DNA from: an uncultured Ectothiorhodospiraceae bacterium
GTDB lineage: Bacteria > Pseudomonadota > Gammaproteobacteria > UBA6429 > Thiohalophilaceae
Assembly: GCA_947259425.1 (NCBI GenBank)
Contig: CAMYMO010000011.1
Location: 1-20,511 of the forward strand
Length of the DNA stretch: 20,511 bases
Reading direction: 5' to 3'
Part shown: positions 7,020 through 14,436 of the stretch, in pieces
Position numbering within the stretch: the first letter of the stretch is position 1
Layout: each line of letters begins with the position of its first letter
Made by a program: the position numbers and the translations under genes
Notes under the pieces: generated by a model
Seen by the model: the letters and a program-made list of their open reading frames with translations, nothing else
Database searches by the model: none
Told to the model about the DNA's origin: nothing

Positions 7020-9244
7020 AGAAACTTTTTTCAGGCGCCAAGCCCATTATTGCGGTGGTCATTTTACTGCTCACCTCATTAGCGATGCTCAGCGATGCGA
7101 TCCATGAATCACCCGACCTGGGTCGACTATTTACCATCTTGCTGGTCGTTAATGTTCTCGCCATCATCATGCTGGTTGGGCTCATTATAAAAAATATTGC
7201 CGGATTAATCGGTGCATTAAGAAGAAATGTAACCGGCGCCAAACTCACTGCACGTTTAGTTATTTTATTCGTCATAATGTCTTTTATCCCGGTTAGCATT
7301 GTCTATTACTTTTCCTTAGACTTTTTAAAACAGGGCATCGAGAGTTGGTTCCATGTCCGCGTCGAAAGTGCATTGAACGACTCACTTGAACTAAGCAAGG
7401 CCTCACTGGCTATCCGTAAACGTGAGCTGTTACGCCAGACCAAACAGGCCTCAATCGAGTTTGCCTCTATACCTGATGAGTTGACCGCGCTGTCGATTAA
7501 TCATGTACGCATCAATCTCGATGCAACTGAATTAACCTTGTTTGATGCCCAGGGAAATATCATTTCTTCGAGCAGTAGTGAATCCGGCAATTTACTTCCC
7601 ACCCGCTTGGAAGAATCGATTCTGACCTATTTATCACAGGCACAAGATACTGAGTTTGTTGATGTGCAACCCATACAGGATGCGAATTTATTTTCGATAC
7701 GAGTTGCGATTTTAATTCCAAGTGCCGAAGCGGTCGGCGATCCACGAATATTATATGGCACATTTAACGTTGCCGAACACATCAACACCCTGGCAACTAA
7801 TGTCCAGGAGTCTTTTAAAGTCTACCGGGAACGTGTTTATTTACGTGAGTACCTGAAGGTATCATTTGTCTTTACTTTATCGCTGGTGCTGCTTTTATCG
7901 ATATTAATGGCCACCTGGGTCGCGTTTTTTATCGCCAAACGTCTGGTACAACCCATTAGTGATCTGGTAGAAGGAACTCAAGCGGTCGCCGATGGTAATT
8001 ACCAAACCATTTTACCCATGCCAGGAAAAGATGAACTTGGTTTTCTGGTCAAGTCATTTAATCAAATGACCCAAAAGATTGCCATGGCCACCGATGAAGC
8101 GAACCGTTCACAACAGCAACTGCTTGAACAACATGCCTATCTTGAAGTGGTATTAACCAACTTGTCTTCCGGCGTCATTACGCTGGATCATGACCGGCAC
8201 ATTCATACCTGTAATGCGGCGGCAGGAAAGATCCTGGGTATTAGCCTCGAGCCCTATGAAGGCTTTTCACTGAATAAGTTATCGCATCAACAACCTCAGA
8301 CATTACTCTTTATCGACATGATCCTGTCGCACCTGGACGCCGGCGATCAAACCTGGCAAGAAGAAATGACCTTCTTTAATGCGACCGGACGCCAGGTATT
8401 GCTCTGTCGTGGCAGCGCTTTACCGAACACAGAATCGGCCACTGAAAATGGTGGTTACATTGTCGTATTTGATGACATCACTAATTTAGTACAGGCTCAA
8501 CGTAATGCTGCCTGGGGTGAAGTGGCTCGTCGATTAGCGCATGAGATTAAAAATCCGTTAACCCCAATACAGTTGTCGGCCGAACGCCTGCGTCATAAAT
8601 ACCTTAAAACCATGTCGGCAAAAGATGCTGACCTGTTAAATCGTTCAACCCATACCATTGTGCAACAAGTCGAAACATTAAAAGAAATGGTCAAGGCCTT
8701 TTCAGACTATGCACGCATGCCGAATATTGAATTACAACCGACCGATCTAAATGCAGTCATCAATGAAGTTTCCGATTTATATCGGAACAATGACAGCGGC
8801 TGTAAGATCAAACTCGAACTCGATGCCAGTGCGCCTGAAATTGATGCCGACGATGGACGCCTTCGCCAGCTATTACACAATCTAATTAAGAATGCGATTG
8901 AAGCCATGCACGATCAAGCGAATCCCAAGCTTATTATTCGAACGGCCTGCATGGAAAAAGAGGCCTGTAAGTTTGTAGAAATACGATTACTTGATAACGG
9001 TAGCGGCATTCCAGATGACCTGATGGGTGAATTATTTGAACCCTACGTGACCACTAAACCCAAAGGCAGTGGCCTCGGTCTCGCCATCGTCAAGAAGATC
9101 ATTGAAGAACACGGTGGCATGATCTGGGCTGAAAATAATGAACAGAAGGGGGCAACGGTTGTGATACGCTTGCCGGTAAACAAGGATCAACCACAAGATA
9201 TCAATTTAATCATGAAAACGGGGAATTCCGGTGCCGCCGCCTAA
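7001..9244 (+). CDS. ntrY: NtrY-type membrane sensor histidine kinase
   Basis: The 747-residue product has the NtrY layout. Three membrane segments lie near 14-32, 41-70 and 82-106, followed by a periplasmic sensor region of about 175 residues. A fourth membrane segment is at about 287-311. Then come a HAMP linker (RLVQPISDLVEGTQAVADGN), a PAS domain (about 375-490) and the transmitter. The phosphorylated histidine is H514 in ARRLAHEIKNPLTPIQ. The ATP-binding domain has an N box at N627 (NLIKNAIEA), DNGSGIP and GSGLGLAIVKKIIEEHGG, all intact. A TTG three codons upstream is possible, but the ATG at 7001 is preferred. It overlaps DUF4390 by 19 nt and ntrX by 14 nt. In other proteobacteria NtrYX has been tied to nitrogen or redox/respiratory control; the signal here is unknown. 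Confidence 0.92.
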   Translation: MAITALKKLFSGAKPIIAVVILLLTSLAMLSDAIHESPDLGRLFTILLVVNVLAIIMLVGLIIKNIAGLIGALRRNVTGAKLTARLVILFVIMSFIPVSIVYYFSLDFLKQGIESWFHVRVESALNDSLELSKASLAIRKRELLRQTKQASIEFASIPDELTALSINHVRINLDATELTLFDAQGNIISSSSSESGNLLPTRLEESILTYLSQAQDTEFVDVQPIQDANLFSIRVAILIPSAEAVGDPRILYGTFNVAEHINTLATNVQESFKVYRERVYLREYLKVSFVFTLSLVLLLSILMATWVAFFIAKRLVQPISDLVEGTQAVADGNYQTILPMPGKDELGFLVKSFNQMTQKIAMATDEANRSQQQLLEQHAYLEVVLTNLSSGVITLDHDRHIHTCNAAAGKILGISLEPYEGFSLNKLSHQQPQTLLFIDMILSHLDAGDQTWQEEMTFFNATGRQVLLCRGSALPNTESATENGGYIVVFDDITNLVQAQRNAAWGEVARRLAHEIKNPLTPIQLSAERLRHKYLKTMSAKDADLLNRSTHTIVQQVETLKEMVKAFSDYARMPNIELQPTDLNAVINEVSDLYRNNDSGCKIKLELDASAPEIDADDGRLRQLLHNLIKNAIEAMHDQANPKLIIRTACMEKEACKFVEIRLLDNGSGIPDDLMGELFEPYVTTKPKGSGLGLAIVKKIIEEHGGMIWAENNEQKGATVVIRLPVNKDQPQDINLIMKTGNSGAAA

Positions 9245-10661
9245 TCAAGAATCCATTATTGACGAACGCCTGGAGAATCGTGGACCGCGACCAAACCCCT
9301 ATATATTGGTCGTGGATGATGAGCCTGATATCCGCAACCTGTTACAGGAAATTCTCGAAGACGAAGGCTACGAAGTCAGTATTGCCGAAAATGGTGAAGC
9401 GGCCCGCAACGCCCATCGTGAGCGCCGCCCTGATTTAGTGTTACTTGATATCTGGATGCCGGATGTCGATGGTATAACCTTACTCAAAGAATGGTCTGAA
9501 GAGGGCGGTAGCCTGCCGATGCCGGTTATTATGATGTCTGGCCACGGCACGGTGGAAACCGCCGTTGAAGCCACCCGCTTAGGTGCCTACGACTTCATCG
9601 AAAAACCACTTTCATTGGCGAAGTTATTACTCACTATCGAACATGCCCTTGAGGCTGAAAAACTGCAGCGTGAAAATCAGGGGCTCAAGCGACAATCACA
9701 CATCCCTCACGAACCGGTGGGTCGCAGTGCGGTGATGCAGCGGCTCCGCGAGCAGGTTAAACGCCTTGCCCAACATGAAACCTGGATATTAATGACCGGT
9801 GAATCAGGCAGCGGCCTGAATGTAATCGCTCACTACCTCCACAGCAGCAGTCCATTTAAAGATCGTGCCTTTGTTGAAGTCAGTGTTGCGTCATTAAACG
9901 AGGAAAATGCACTACAGGAGTTATTTGGCTATGAAGAAGATGGCAAAACTCACTACGGCTTATTAGAACAGGCGAATGGCGGCTCAGTCTTTTTAGGTGA
10001 TATTGCCGACCTGGATTTAGCCACTCAGGCGAAGCTTAGCTCTGCACTGGAAAGCAAAACGTTTTTACGTCCTGGAAGCGACCAACCGGTTCAGCTATAT
10101 GTACGTGTCATAGCCGCCACTCATAATGATCTGGATATTCTGATTGAGCAGGGTAAATTTCGTAAGGACCTCTATTACCAGCTAAATGTGGTACCACTGC
10201 ATGTCCCACCATTACGAGAACATCGCGAAGACGTACCGGAACTATTAAATTATTTCGTTAATCTTTACGTAGAACAGGAGAAATTACCTTATCGACAGTT
10301 CTCACTGGCAGCACAAAATCGCCTGCGTAATTATCATTGGCCCGGAAACATTCGTGAGCTAAGTAACTTGGTTCAACGACTGTTAATCATTGGGGCGGGT
10401 ACCGAGATCGAATTGGAAGAAATTGAGCAAACCCTGGGAACACAACAACAAGGTGTCAGTAGTGGCATTCCGCTTGGTTATGATCGACCGTTACGTGAGG
10501 CACGTGAACAATTTGAAAAGGCCTATCTGGAATATCAGTTACGCCAACATGGTGGAAGCGTTGGCAAAGTTGCTAAAATCGTTGGCTTAGAACGAACACA
10601 TCTTTATCGAAAACTTCGCTCACTCGACATCGATCCTAAACAACTACATGATAAAAGTTGA
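9231..10661 (+). CDS. ntrX: NtrX-type response regulator with degenerate AAA+ domain
   Basis: This 476-residue regulator has an intact receiver (VVDDEPDI with D29/D30, phosphoacceptor D73 in LLDIWMPDVDG, K125), an AAA+ region (about 165-395) and a C-terminal Fis-type helix-turn-helix (about 432-472, GLERTHLYRKL). The AAA+ region aligns with sigma-54 activators but its working parts are lost. Walker A reads GESGSGLN with L196 instead of lysine. The GAFTGA loop that contacts sigma-54 is absent, because ELFGYEEDGKTHYGLLEQA is about five residues shorter there. Walker B reads VFLGDIAD, with G256-D257 for the usual Asp-Glu. It therefore probably cannot hydrolyse ATP or remodel sigma-54 and may act as a phosphorylation-dependent binder at sigma-70 promoters. 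GTG is the start, with GGGGAA about 5 nt upstream; ntrY overlaps by 14 nt. Confidence 0.9.
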   Translation: MPPPNQESIIDERLENRGPRPNPYILVVDDEPDIRNLLQEILEDEGYEVSIAENGEAARNAHRERRPDLVLLDIWMPDVDGITLLKEWSEEGGSLPMPVIMMSGHGTVETAVEATRLGAYDFIEKPLSLAKLLLTIEHALEAEKLQRENQGLKRQSHIPHEPVGRSAVMQRLREQVKRLAQHETWILMTGESGSGLNVIAHYLHSSSPFKDRAFVEVSVASLNEENALQELFGYEEDGKTHYGLLEQANGGSVFLGDIADLDLATQAKLSSALESKTFLRPGSDQPVQLYVRVIAATHNDLDILIEQGKFRKDLYYQLNVVPLHVPPLREHREDVPELLNYFVNLYVEQEKLPYRQFSLAAQNRLRNYHWPGNIRELSNLVQRLLIIGAGTEIELEEIEQTLGTQQQGVSSGIPLGYDRPLREAREQFEKAYLEYQLRQHGGSVGKVAKIVGLERTHLYRKLRSLDIDPKQLHDKS

Positions 10662-10683
10662 TTTGTTATAAAGTAAAATACAT

Positions 10684-10759
10684 TTATCACCTGGTGAAAA
10701 ATACACTATAATTCTGGTAACGAATCGTCGTTAACAAAATTCTGGTCAACTAAAACCAG
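10684..10759 (+). promoter_or_regulatory. trkA promoter with dyad symmetries
   Basis: A sigma-70-type promoter, TTATCA (10684-10689), 17-bp spacer, TATAAT (10707-10712), lies about 77 nt before trkA. Start of transcription would be near 10719. Three symmetric elements sit on it: TCACC-T-GGTGA (10687-10697) in the spacer, TAACGA-ATCG-TCGTTA (10718-10733) at the expected start point, and CTGGT-8 nt-ACCAG (10742-10759). The pentamer CTGGT occurs in direct orientation at 10691, 10714 and 10742. These are plausible operators; the binding protein is unknown, with the adjacent NtrX an obvious candidate. Confidence 0.6.
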
Positions 10760-10789
10760 CTTAGGCACAACCATAATAATAAGCTATTC

Positions 10790-12163
10790 ATGAAAATCAT
10801 CATACTAGGCGCCGGAACCGTCGGCAGCTCATTGGCTGAGCATTTAACCTCGGAAGCCAATGACATTACGCTCGTCGATCAAAACGATGAATTGCTACGT
10901 GCCCTTCAGGATCATGTCGACATTCGCACGATACACGGTAATGCCTCTTACCCTGACGTGTTGAAGCGCGCCGGTGCAGAAGACGCCGATATGCTGATCG
11001 CCGTCACCGATGCCGATGAAACCAATATGATCGCCTGCCAGGTTGCTTACACCATATTTCATACCCCCACCAAGATAGCCCGTGTCCGTGCGCTCGAGTA
11101 TCTCTCAGAGGAAAAACTGTTTGCCCAAGAAGCCTTACCGATTGATGTACTGATCAGTCCGGAACAATTAATTACCGATAGCATTCAACGACTCATAGAG
11201 TATCCTGGTACGCTCCAGGTCCTGGACTTTGCTGATGGACAGGTACAACTGGTCGGGGTACGTGCTTACTACGGTGGTCCAATGGTCGGCAACGAGTTAC
11301 GCCGGATACGCGAACATATGCCCAATATTGATACCCGGGTAGCGGCCATCTATCGTCGTAACCGTGCCATCATTCCAGAAGGGCACACGGTCATCGAAGC
11401 CGATGATGAAGTCTTTTTCATTGCCGCCAAAAAAGACATCCATGCGGTTATCTCCGAACTCAGGCGCATTGATACGCCTTACAAACGAATCATTGTTGCC
11501 GGCGGCGGCAACATTGGTCGTCGTGTCGCTAAAATTCTTGAAAATGATTACCAGGTAAAATTAATCGATCACAATGACGCCCGTACCCAGCAACTTTCCT
11601 GTGATCTGGAAAAAACCATCGTCCTAAAAGGCGATGTTGCTGATCAGGACTTGTTATTAGAAGAGAACATTGAAAATACCGATGTCTACTGCGCATTAAC
11701 AAACGATGACGAAGCCAACATTCTATCGTCAATGCTGGCGAAAAGACTGGGCGCACGTAAGGTTATGACCTTGATCAATCGTGCCGCTTATGTCGATCTG
11801 GTCGAAAGTGGCGACATTGATATTGCCATCTCACCACAACAAGTCACCATCGGCGGTTTGCTTGCCCATGTTCGTCGAGGTGATGTGGTCAAGGTCCATT
11901 CGTTGCGACGAGGTGCCGCTGAGGCGATTGAGGCGATCGCACATGGCGATGAATCTTCTTCTAAAGTAGTAGGCCGCAGCATCGAAGAACTTAAATTGCC
12001 TCCAGGCACAACCATCGGCGCCATCGTTCGCAATGATAAAGTGATCATCGCCCATCACGACACCAAGATCGAACCTGAGGATCACGTTATCCTATTTGTG
12101 GTCGATAAAAAATACATCCTGGAAGTTGAAAAACTCTTCCAGGTTGGTTTTGCTTTTATTTGA
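10790..12163 (+). CDS. trkA: Trk potassium uptake system NAD-binding protein TrkA
   Basis: TrkA is the cytoplasmic regulatory subunit that gates the TrkH potassium channel in response to nucleotides. The 457 residues form two tandem RCK units. The first has a Rossmann start IILGAGTVGSSLAEHL near residue 3 and a TrkA-C part at about 140-225. The second has a Rossmann start VAGGGNIGRRVAKIL near residue 235 and a TrkA-C part at about 370-457. Both glycine-rich loops are intact and the length equals the usual one. It has its own promoter after ntrX and is followed 25 nt later by trkH, so trkA-trkH form an operon. The ribosome binding site is weak. Confidence 0.97.
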   Translation: MKIIILGAGTVGSSLAEHLTSEANDITLVDQNDELLRALQDHVDIRTIHGNASYPDVLKRAGAEDADMLIAVTDADETNMIACQVAYTIFHTPTKIARVRALEYLSEEKLFAQEALPIDVLISPEQLITDSIQRLIEYPGTLQVLDFADGQVQLVGVRAYYGGPMVGNELRRIREHMPNIDTRVAAIYRRNRAIIPEGHTVIEADDEVFFIAAKKDIHAVISELRRIDTPYKRIIVAGGGNIGRRVAKILENDYQVKLIDHNDARTQQLSCDLEKTIVLKGDVADQDLLLEENIENTDVYCALTNDDEANILSSMLAKRLGARKVMTLINRAAYVDLVESGDIDIAISPQQVTIGGLLAHVRRGDVVKVHSLRRGAAEAIEAIAHGDESSSKVVGRSIEELKLPPGTTIGAIVRNDKVIIAHHDTKIEPEDHVILFVVDKKYILEVEKLFQVGFAFI

Positions 12164-12188
12164 TAACGACTAATCGGCTAACGCTAAC

Positions 12189-13643
12189 ATGCAATTATTT
12201 ACCATCCAACGCATTTTAGGTTTACTGCTGGTCATCTTCAGCTCAACACAGATCCCGCCCATGGTCGTCTCCGTCATCTACCTGGATGGCGCGTTTGAAG
12301 CATTCTTTTATGCCTTCGCAATTACCATGATTACCGGAATCGTGATGTGGCTGCCGGTCAAAAACTTCAAAAAAGAACTACGAATGCGCGATGGTTTTTT
12401 AATTGTTGTTTTATTCTGGACCGTACTCGGCTGTTTCGGAGCGATACCTTTATTTTTGGTCGAACAGACCAACATAAGTATTACTGATGCCATATTTGAA
12501 TCTATTTCCGGTTTAACCACGACCGGGGCAACGGTGATTACGAACTTAGACAGCCTGCCAAAATCGATCCTTTACTACCGGCAACAACTTCAATGGCTCG
12601 GTGGTATGGGTATCATCGTGTTAGCTGTCGCCATTATGCCGATGCTCGGAATTGGTGGCATGCAGTTGTATCGCGCTGAAACACCTGGGCCGATTAAAGA
12701 CAGTAAATTAACACCGCGCATTACTGAAACGGCCAAAGCACTTTGGTATATCTATTTATCGCTAACCGTCGCCTGTGCACTCGCATACTGGATAGCGGGT
12801 ATGGACTTATTTGATGCGATCTCACACAGTTTTGCCACGATTGCGATAGGCGGATTTTCTCCGCATGATCAATCAATGGGTTATTTTATTGATACGCCAC
12901 TGGTTGAGATTGTCGCCATTGTATTTATGATACTGGCCGGTGCCAATTTTGCATTGCACTTTGCCGCCTGGCGCTCTAGAAGTATTGTCCACTATCTTGC
13001 TGACAGCGAATTTCGCGTCTATGCCACAATTTTATTGGTCGTCGCCATCATCTCTTCTGCCTACCTGTACTACATGGGGACATTCGATGAAGCGGGTCGC
13101 GCTGTTTTACATGGTGTGTTCCAGGCCGTTTCGATAGGCACGACAACCGGCTTCACCACCCATGAATATCACAACTGGCCTGGTTTTTTACCAGTATTGT
13201 TATTGTTTACCAGTTTTATTGGTGCCTGCGCCGGATCGACCGGTGGCGGTATGAAAGTTATTCGGTTCACATTATTGTTAAAGCAAGGGATGCGCGAAAT
13301 CATGCGTGTCATCCACCCCAATGCCGTGATTACCACTAAAATAGGCGGTAAACCCATACCAAAACATGTGATTAATTCAGTATGGGGCTTTTTCTCAGCT
13401 TACGTGGCGGCCTTTAGTATTATTTTATTATTATTAATGCTAACCGGACTCGATCAAGTATCCGCATTTTCGGCCACCGCGGCGGCGATCAATAACCTTG
13501 GTCCTGGCTTAAATAAAGTTGGCTCGAATTACGCATCGATAACCGATGCGGCAAAATGGATCCTGACCTTCACTATGTTGCTAGGTCGTCTAGAGATCTT
13601 TACCTTACTCGTGCTGCTTACCCCAGCCTTCTGGCGTCGTTGA
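12189..13643 (+). CDS. trkH: Trk potassium uptake protein TrkH
   Basis: This inner-membrane potassium translocating subunit has 484 residues, the family length. Four pore-loop segments typical of the Trk/Ktr/HKT superfamily are visible: SGLTTTGATVI near residue 107, ATIAIGGFSPHD near 218, GTTTGFTTHEYHNWP near 317 and NNLGPGLNKVG near 435, each carrying the selectivity-filter glycine. Multiple hydrophobic helices separate them. It lies directly downstream of trkA. The 3' end overlaps the antisense end of the garB/garA relic by 26 nt. No rho-independent terminator is evident after it. Confidence 0.97.
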   Translation: MQLFTIQRILGLLLVIFSSTQIPPMVVSVIYLDGAFEAFFYAFAITMITGIVMWLPVKNFKKELRMRDGFLIVVLFWTVLGCFGAIPLFLVEQTNISITDAIFESISGLTTTGATVITNLDSLPKSILYYRQQLQWLGGMGIIVLAVAIMPMLGIGGMQLYRAETPGPIKDSKLTPRITETAKALWYIYLSLTVACALAYWIAGMDLFDAISHSFATIAIGGFSPHDQSMGYFIDTPLVEIVAIVFMILAGANFALHFAAWRSRSIVHYLADSEFRVYATILLVVAIISSAYLYYMGTFDEAGRAVLHGVFQAVSIGTTTGFTTHEYHNWPGFLPVLLLFTSFIGACAGSTGGGMKVIRFTLLLKQGMREIMRVIHPNAVITTKIGGKPIPKHVINSVWGFFSAYVAAFSIILLLLMLTGLDQVSAFSATAAAINNLGPGLNKVGSNYASITDAAKWILTFTMLLGRLEIFTLLVLLTPAFWRR

Positions 13644-13806
13644 AGCTGGAAATAATAGGTGTCTTCATCGTCACCAACTCCTCCGCACTGGTAGGATGAA
13701 TGGCCATCGTGTTGTCGAAAGTTGTCACCTCAACCTACTTATGGTTACGGCGGGCACGGAATTTAACTGGTGGCACTTTTTGGCCTTCTCTATTCTCAAA
13801 CATCAT
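13618..13806 (-). pseudogene. Relic of a peroxiredoxin-glutaredoxin / glutathione reductase gene pair (garB'-'garA)
   Basis: Read on the minus strand, a good AGGAGA ribosome binding site (13810-13815) precedes ATGATG and the peptide MMFENREGQKVPPVKF-RARRNHK. This is the start of hybrid peroxiredoxin-glutaredoxin proteins (Haemophilus Prx-Grx, Chromatium GarB). A TAG at 13735-13737 stands where that family has tryptophan (HKW-VEVTT). In the same frame VEVTT then runs straight into FDNTMAIHPTSAEELVTM, the C-terminus of glutathione (amide) reductase, including its catalytic His of the HPT-AEE motif. The frame ends at TAA 13618-13620 inside trkH. The catalytic cysteine regions of both proteins and all FAD/NAD domains are missing. 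An internal deletion of a garB-garA operon, followed by a nonsense mutation, explains this. Family recognition is from memory of conserved termini. Confidence 0.75.
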
Positions 13807-13834
13807 TTATCTCCTGATTAAAAAATTTATCGCG

Positions 13835-14044
13835 TTACGCGTGTTGCACATTCGAGTAGGACGAATCTCGTTCCACTCGTTTAAATCGATCCCAGACCTG
13901 CTCATGGAAATAATATGCAACGGTATTGACAGCCGGTTCAACCAACGCAATTGCACCGCCAACCAACAAACTTCCGCTCATCAGATAACCAACCGTGAAT
14001 GCCACGCAAAAATGCACTGCTGCGAAACTCATCGTCTTGGTCAT
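13835..14044 (-). CDS. DUF2061 small membrane protein
   Basis: The 69-residue product MTKTMSFAAVHFCVAFTVGY continues with a second hydrophobic segment (LLVGGAIALVEPAVNTVAYY) and a FHEQVWDRF motif. This is the pattern of DUF2061 proteins: two short membrane helices with a conserved E-P-x-x-N-T-x-x-Y-Y-x-H-E region. The function is unknown. The start at 14044 is chosen over an ATG 33 nt upstream because it matches the family N-terminus and follows an AAGGGA ribosome binding site about 9 nt away. It lies 28 nt upstream of the garB'-'garA relic in the same direction, so it may have been the first gene of the lost operon. Confidence 0.8.
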   Translation of the reverse strand: MTKTMSFAAVHFCVAFTVGYLMSGSLLVGGAIALVEPAVNTVAYYFHEQVWDRFKRVERDSSYSNVQHA

Positions 14045-14436
14045 GATTAATATCCCTTTAAGCCAGGTTAAAAACATTATGTTGGCTTCGGGGATAATTA
14101 TCAGGTCGAGGCAATGATAATAAAAATTGTTTAAAATAATATAAATGATAGGTAATCACGATGATGAAAATATCGAGGATTTAACTAAATTAACTTAAGG
14201 GAACATATTTATTATAACTGCTTAATGGCTCACCTCGGGCAAACGATGGGTGCTGATTGCCGCCGCTACCCCTAACAGGCCAGAAAACCGGGGCAGGACG
14301 CGATACTTAATTGTAGAATGCGGGTAATGATGAACTGGCGTTAGTAGACACGTACCCAGCTAATATTCCAACTTTGAAAATAAAACTTATATTAGTTCAA
14401 TAAATAACTATTTTTCTTTGTAAATAATTAAAATTT
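14045..14436. other. Unexplained spacer between glmS and DUF2061 gene
   Basis: About 390 bp without a gene I can support. The flanks (14078-14220 and 14360-14436) are very AT-rich. The middle (about 14225-14350) is clearly richer in GC and looks like former coding DNA or a structured RNA. On the minus strand a frame there reads HHYPHSTIKYRVLPRFSG and on to THRLPEVSH followed by a stop, without a normal start; I do not recognise it. A TATAAT on the minus strand (14211-14216) could be the -10 of the DUF2061 gene, but its -35 is poor. No GC-rich terminator follows glmS. Confidence 0.4.

Noticed and set aside
13700..14050. Plus-strand 116-codon frame
   Set aside because: It is antisense to both the garB'-'garA relic and the DUF2061 gene, which explain the sequence better; no family resemblance.
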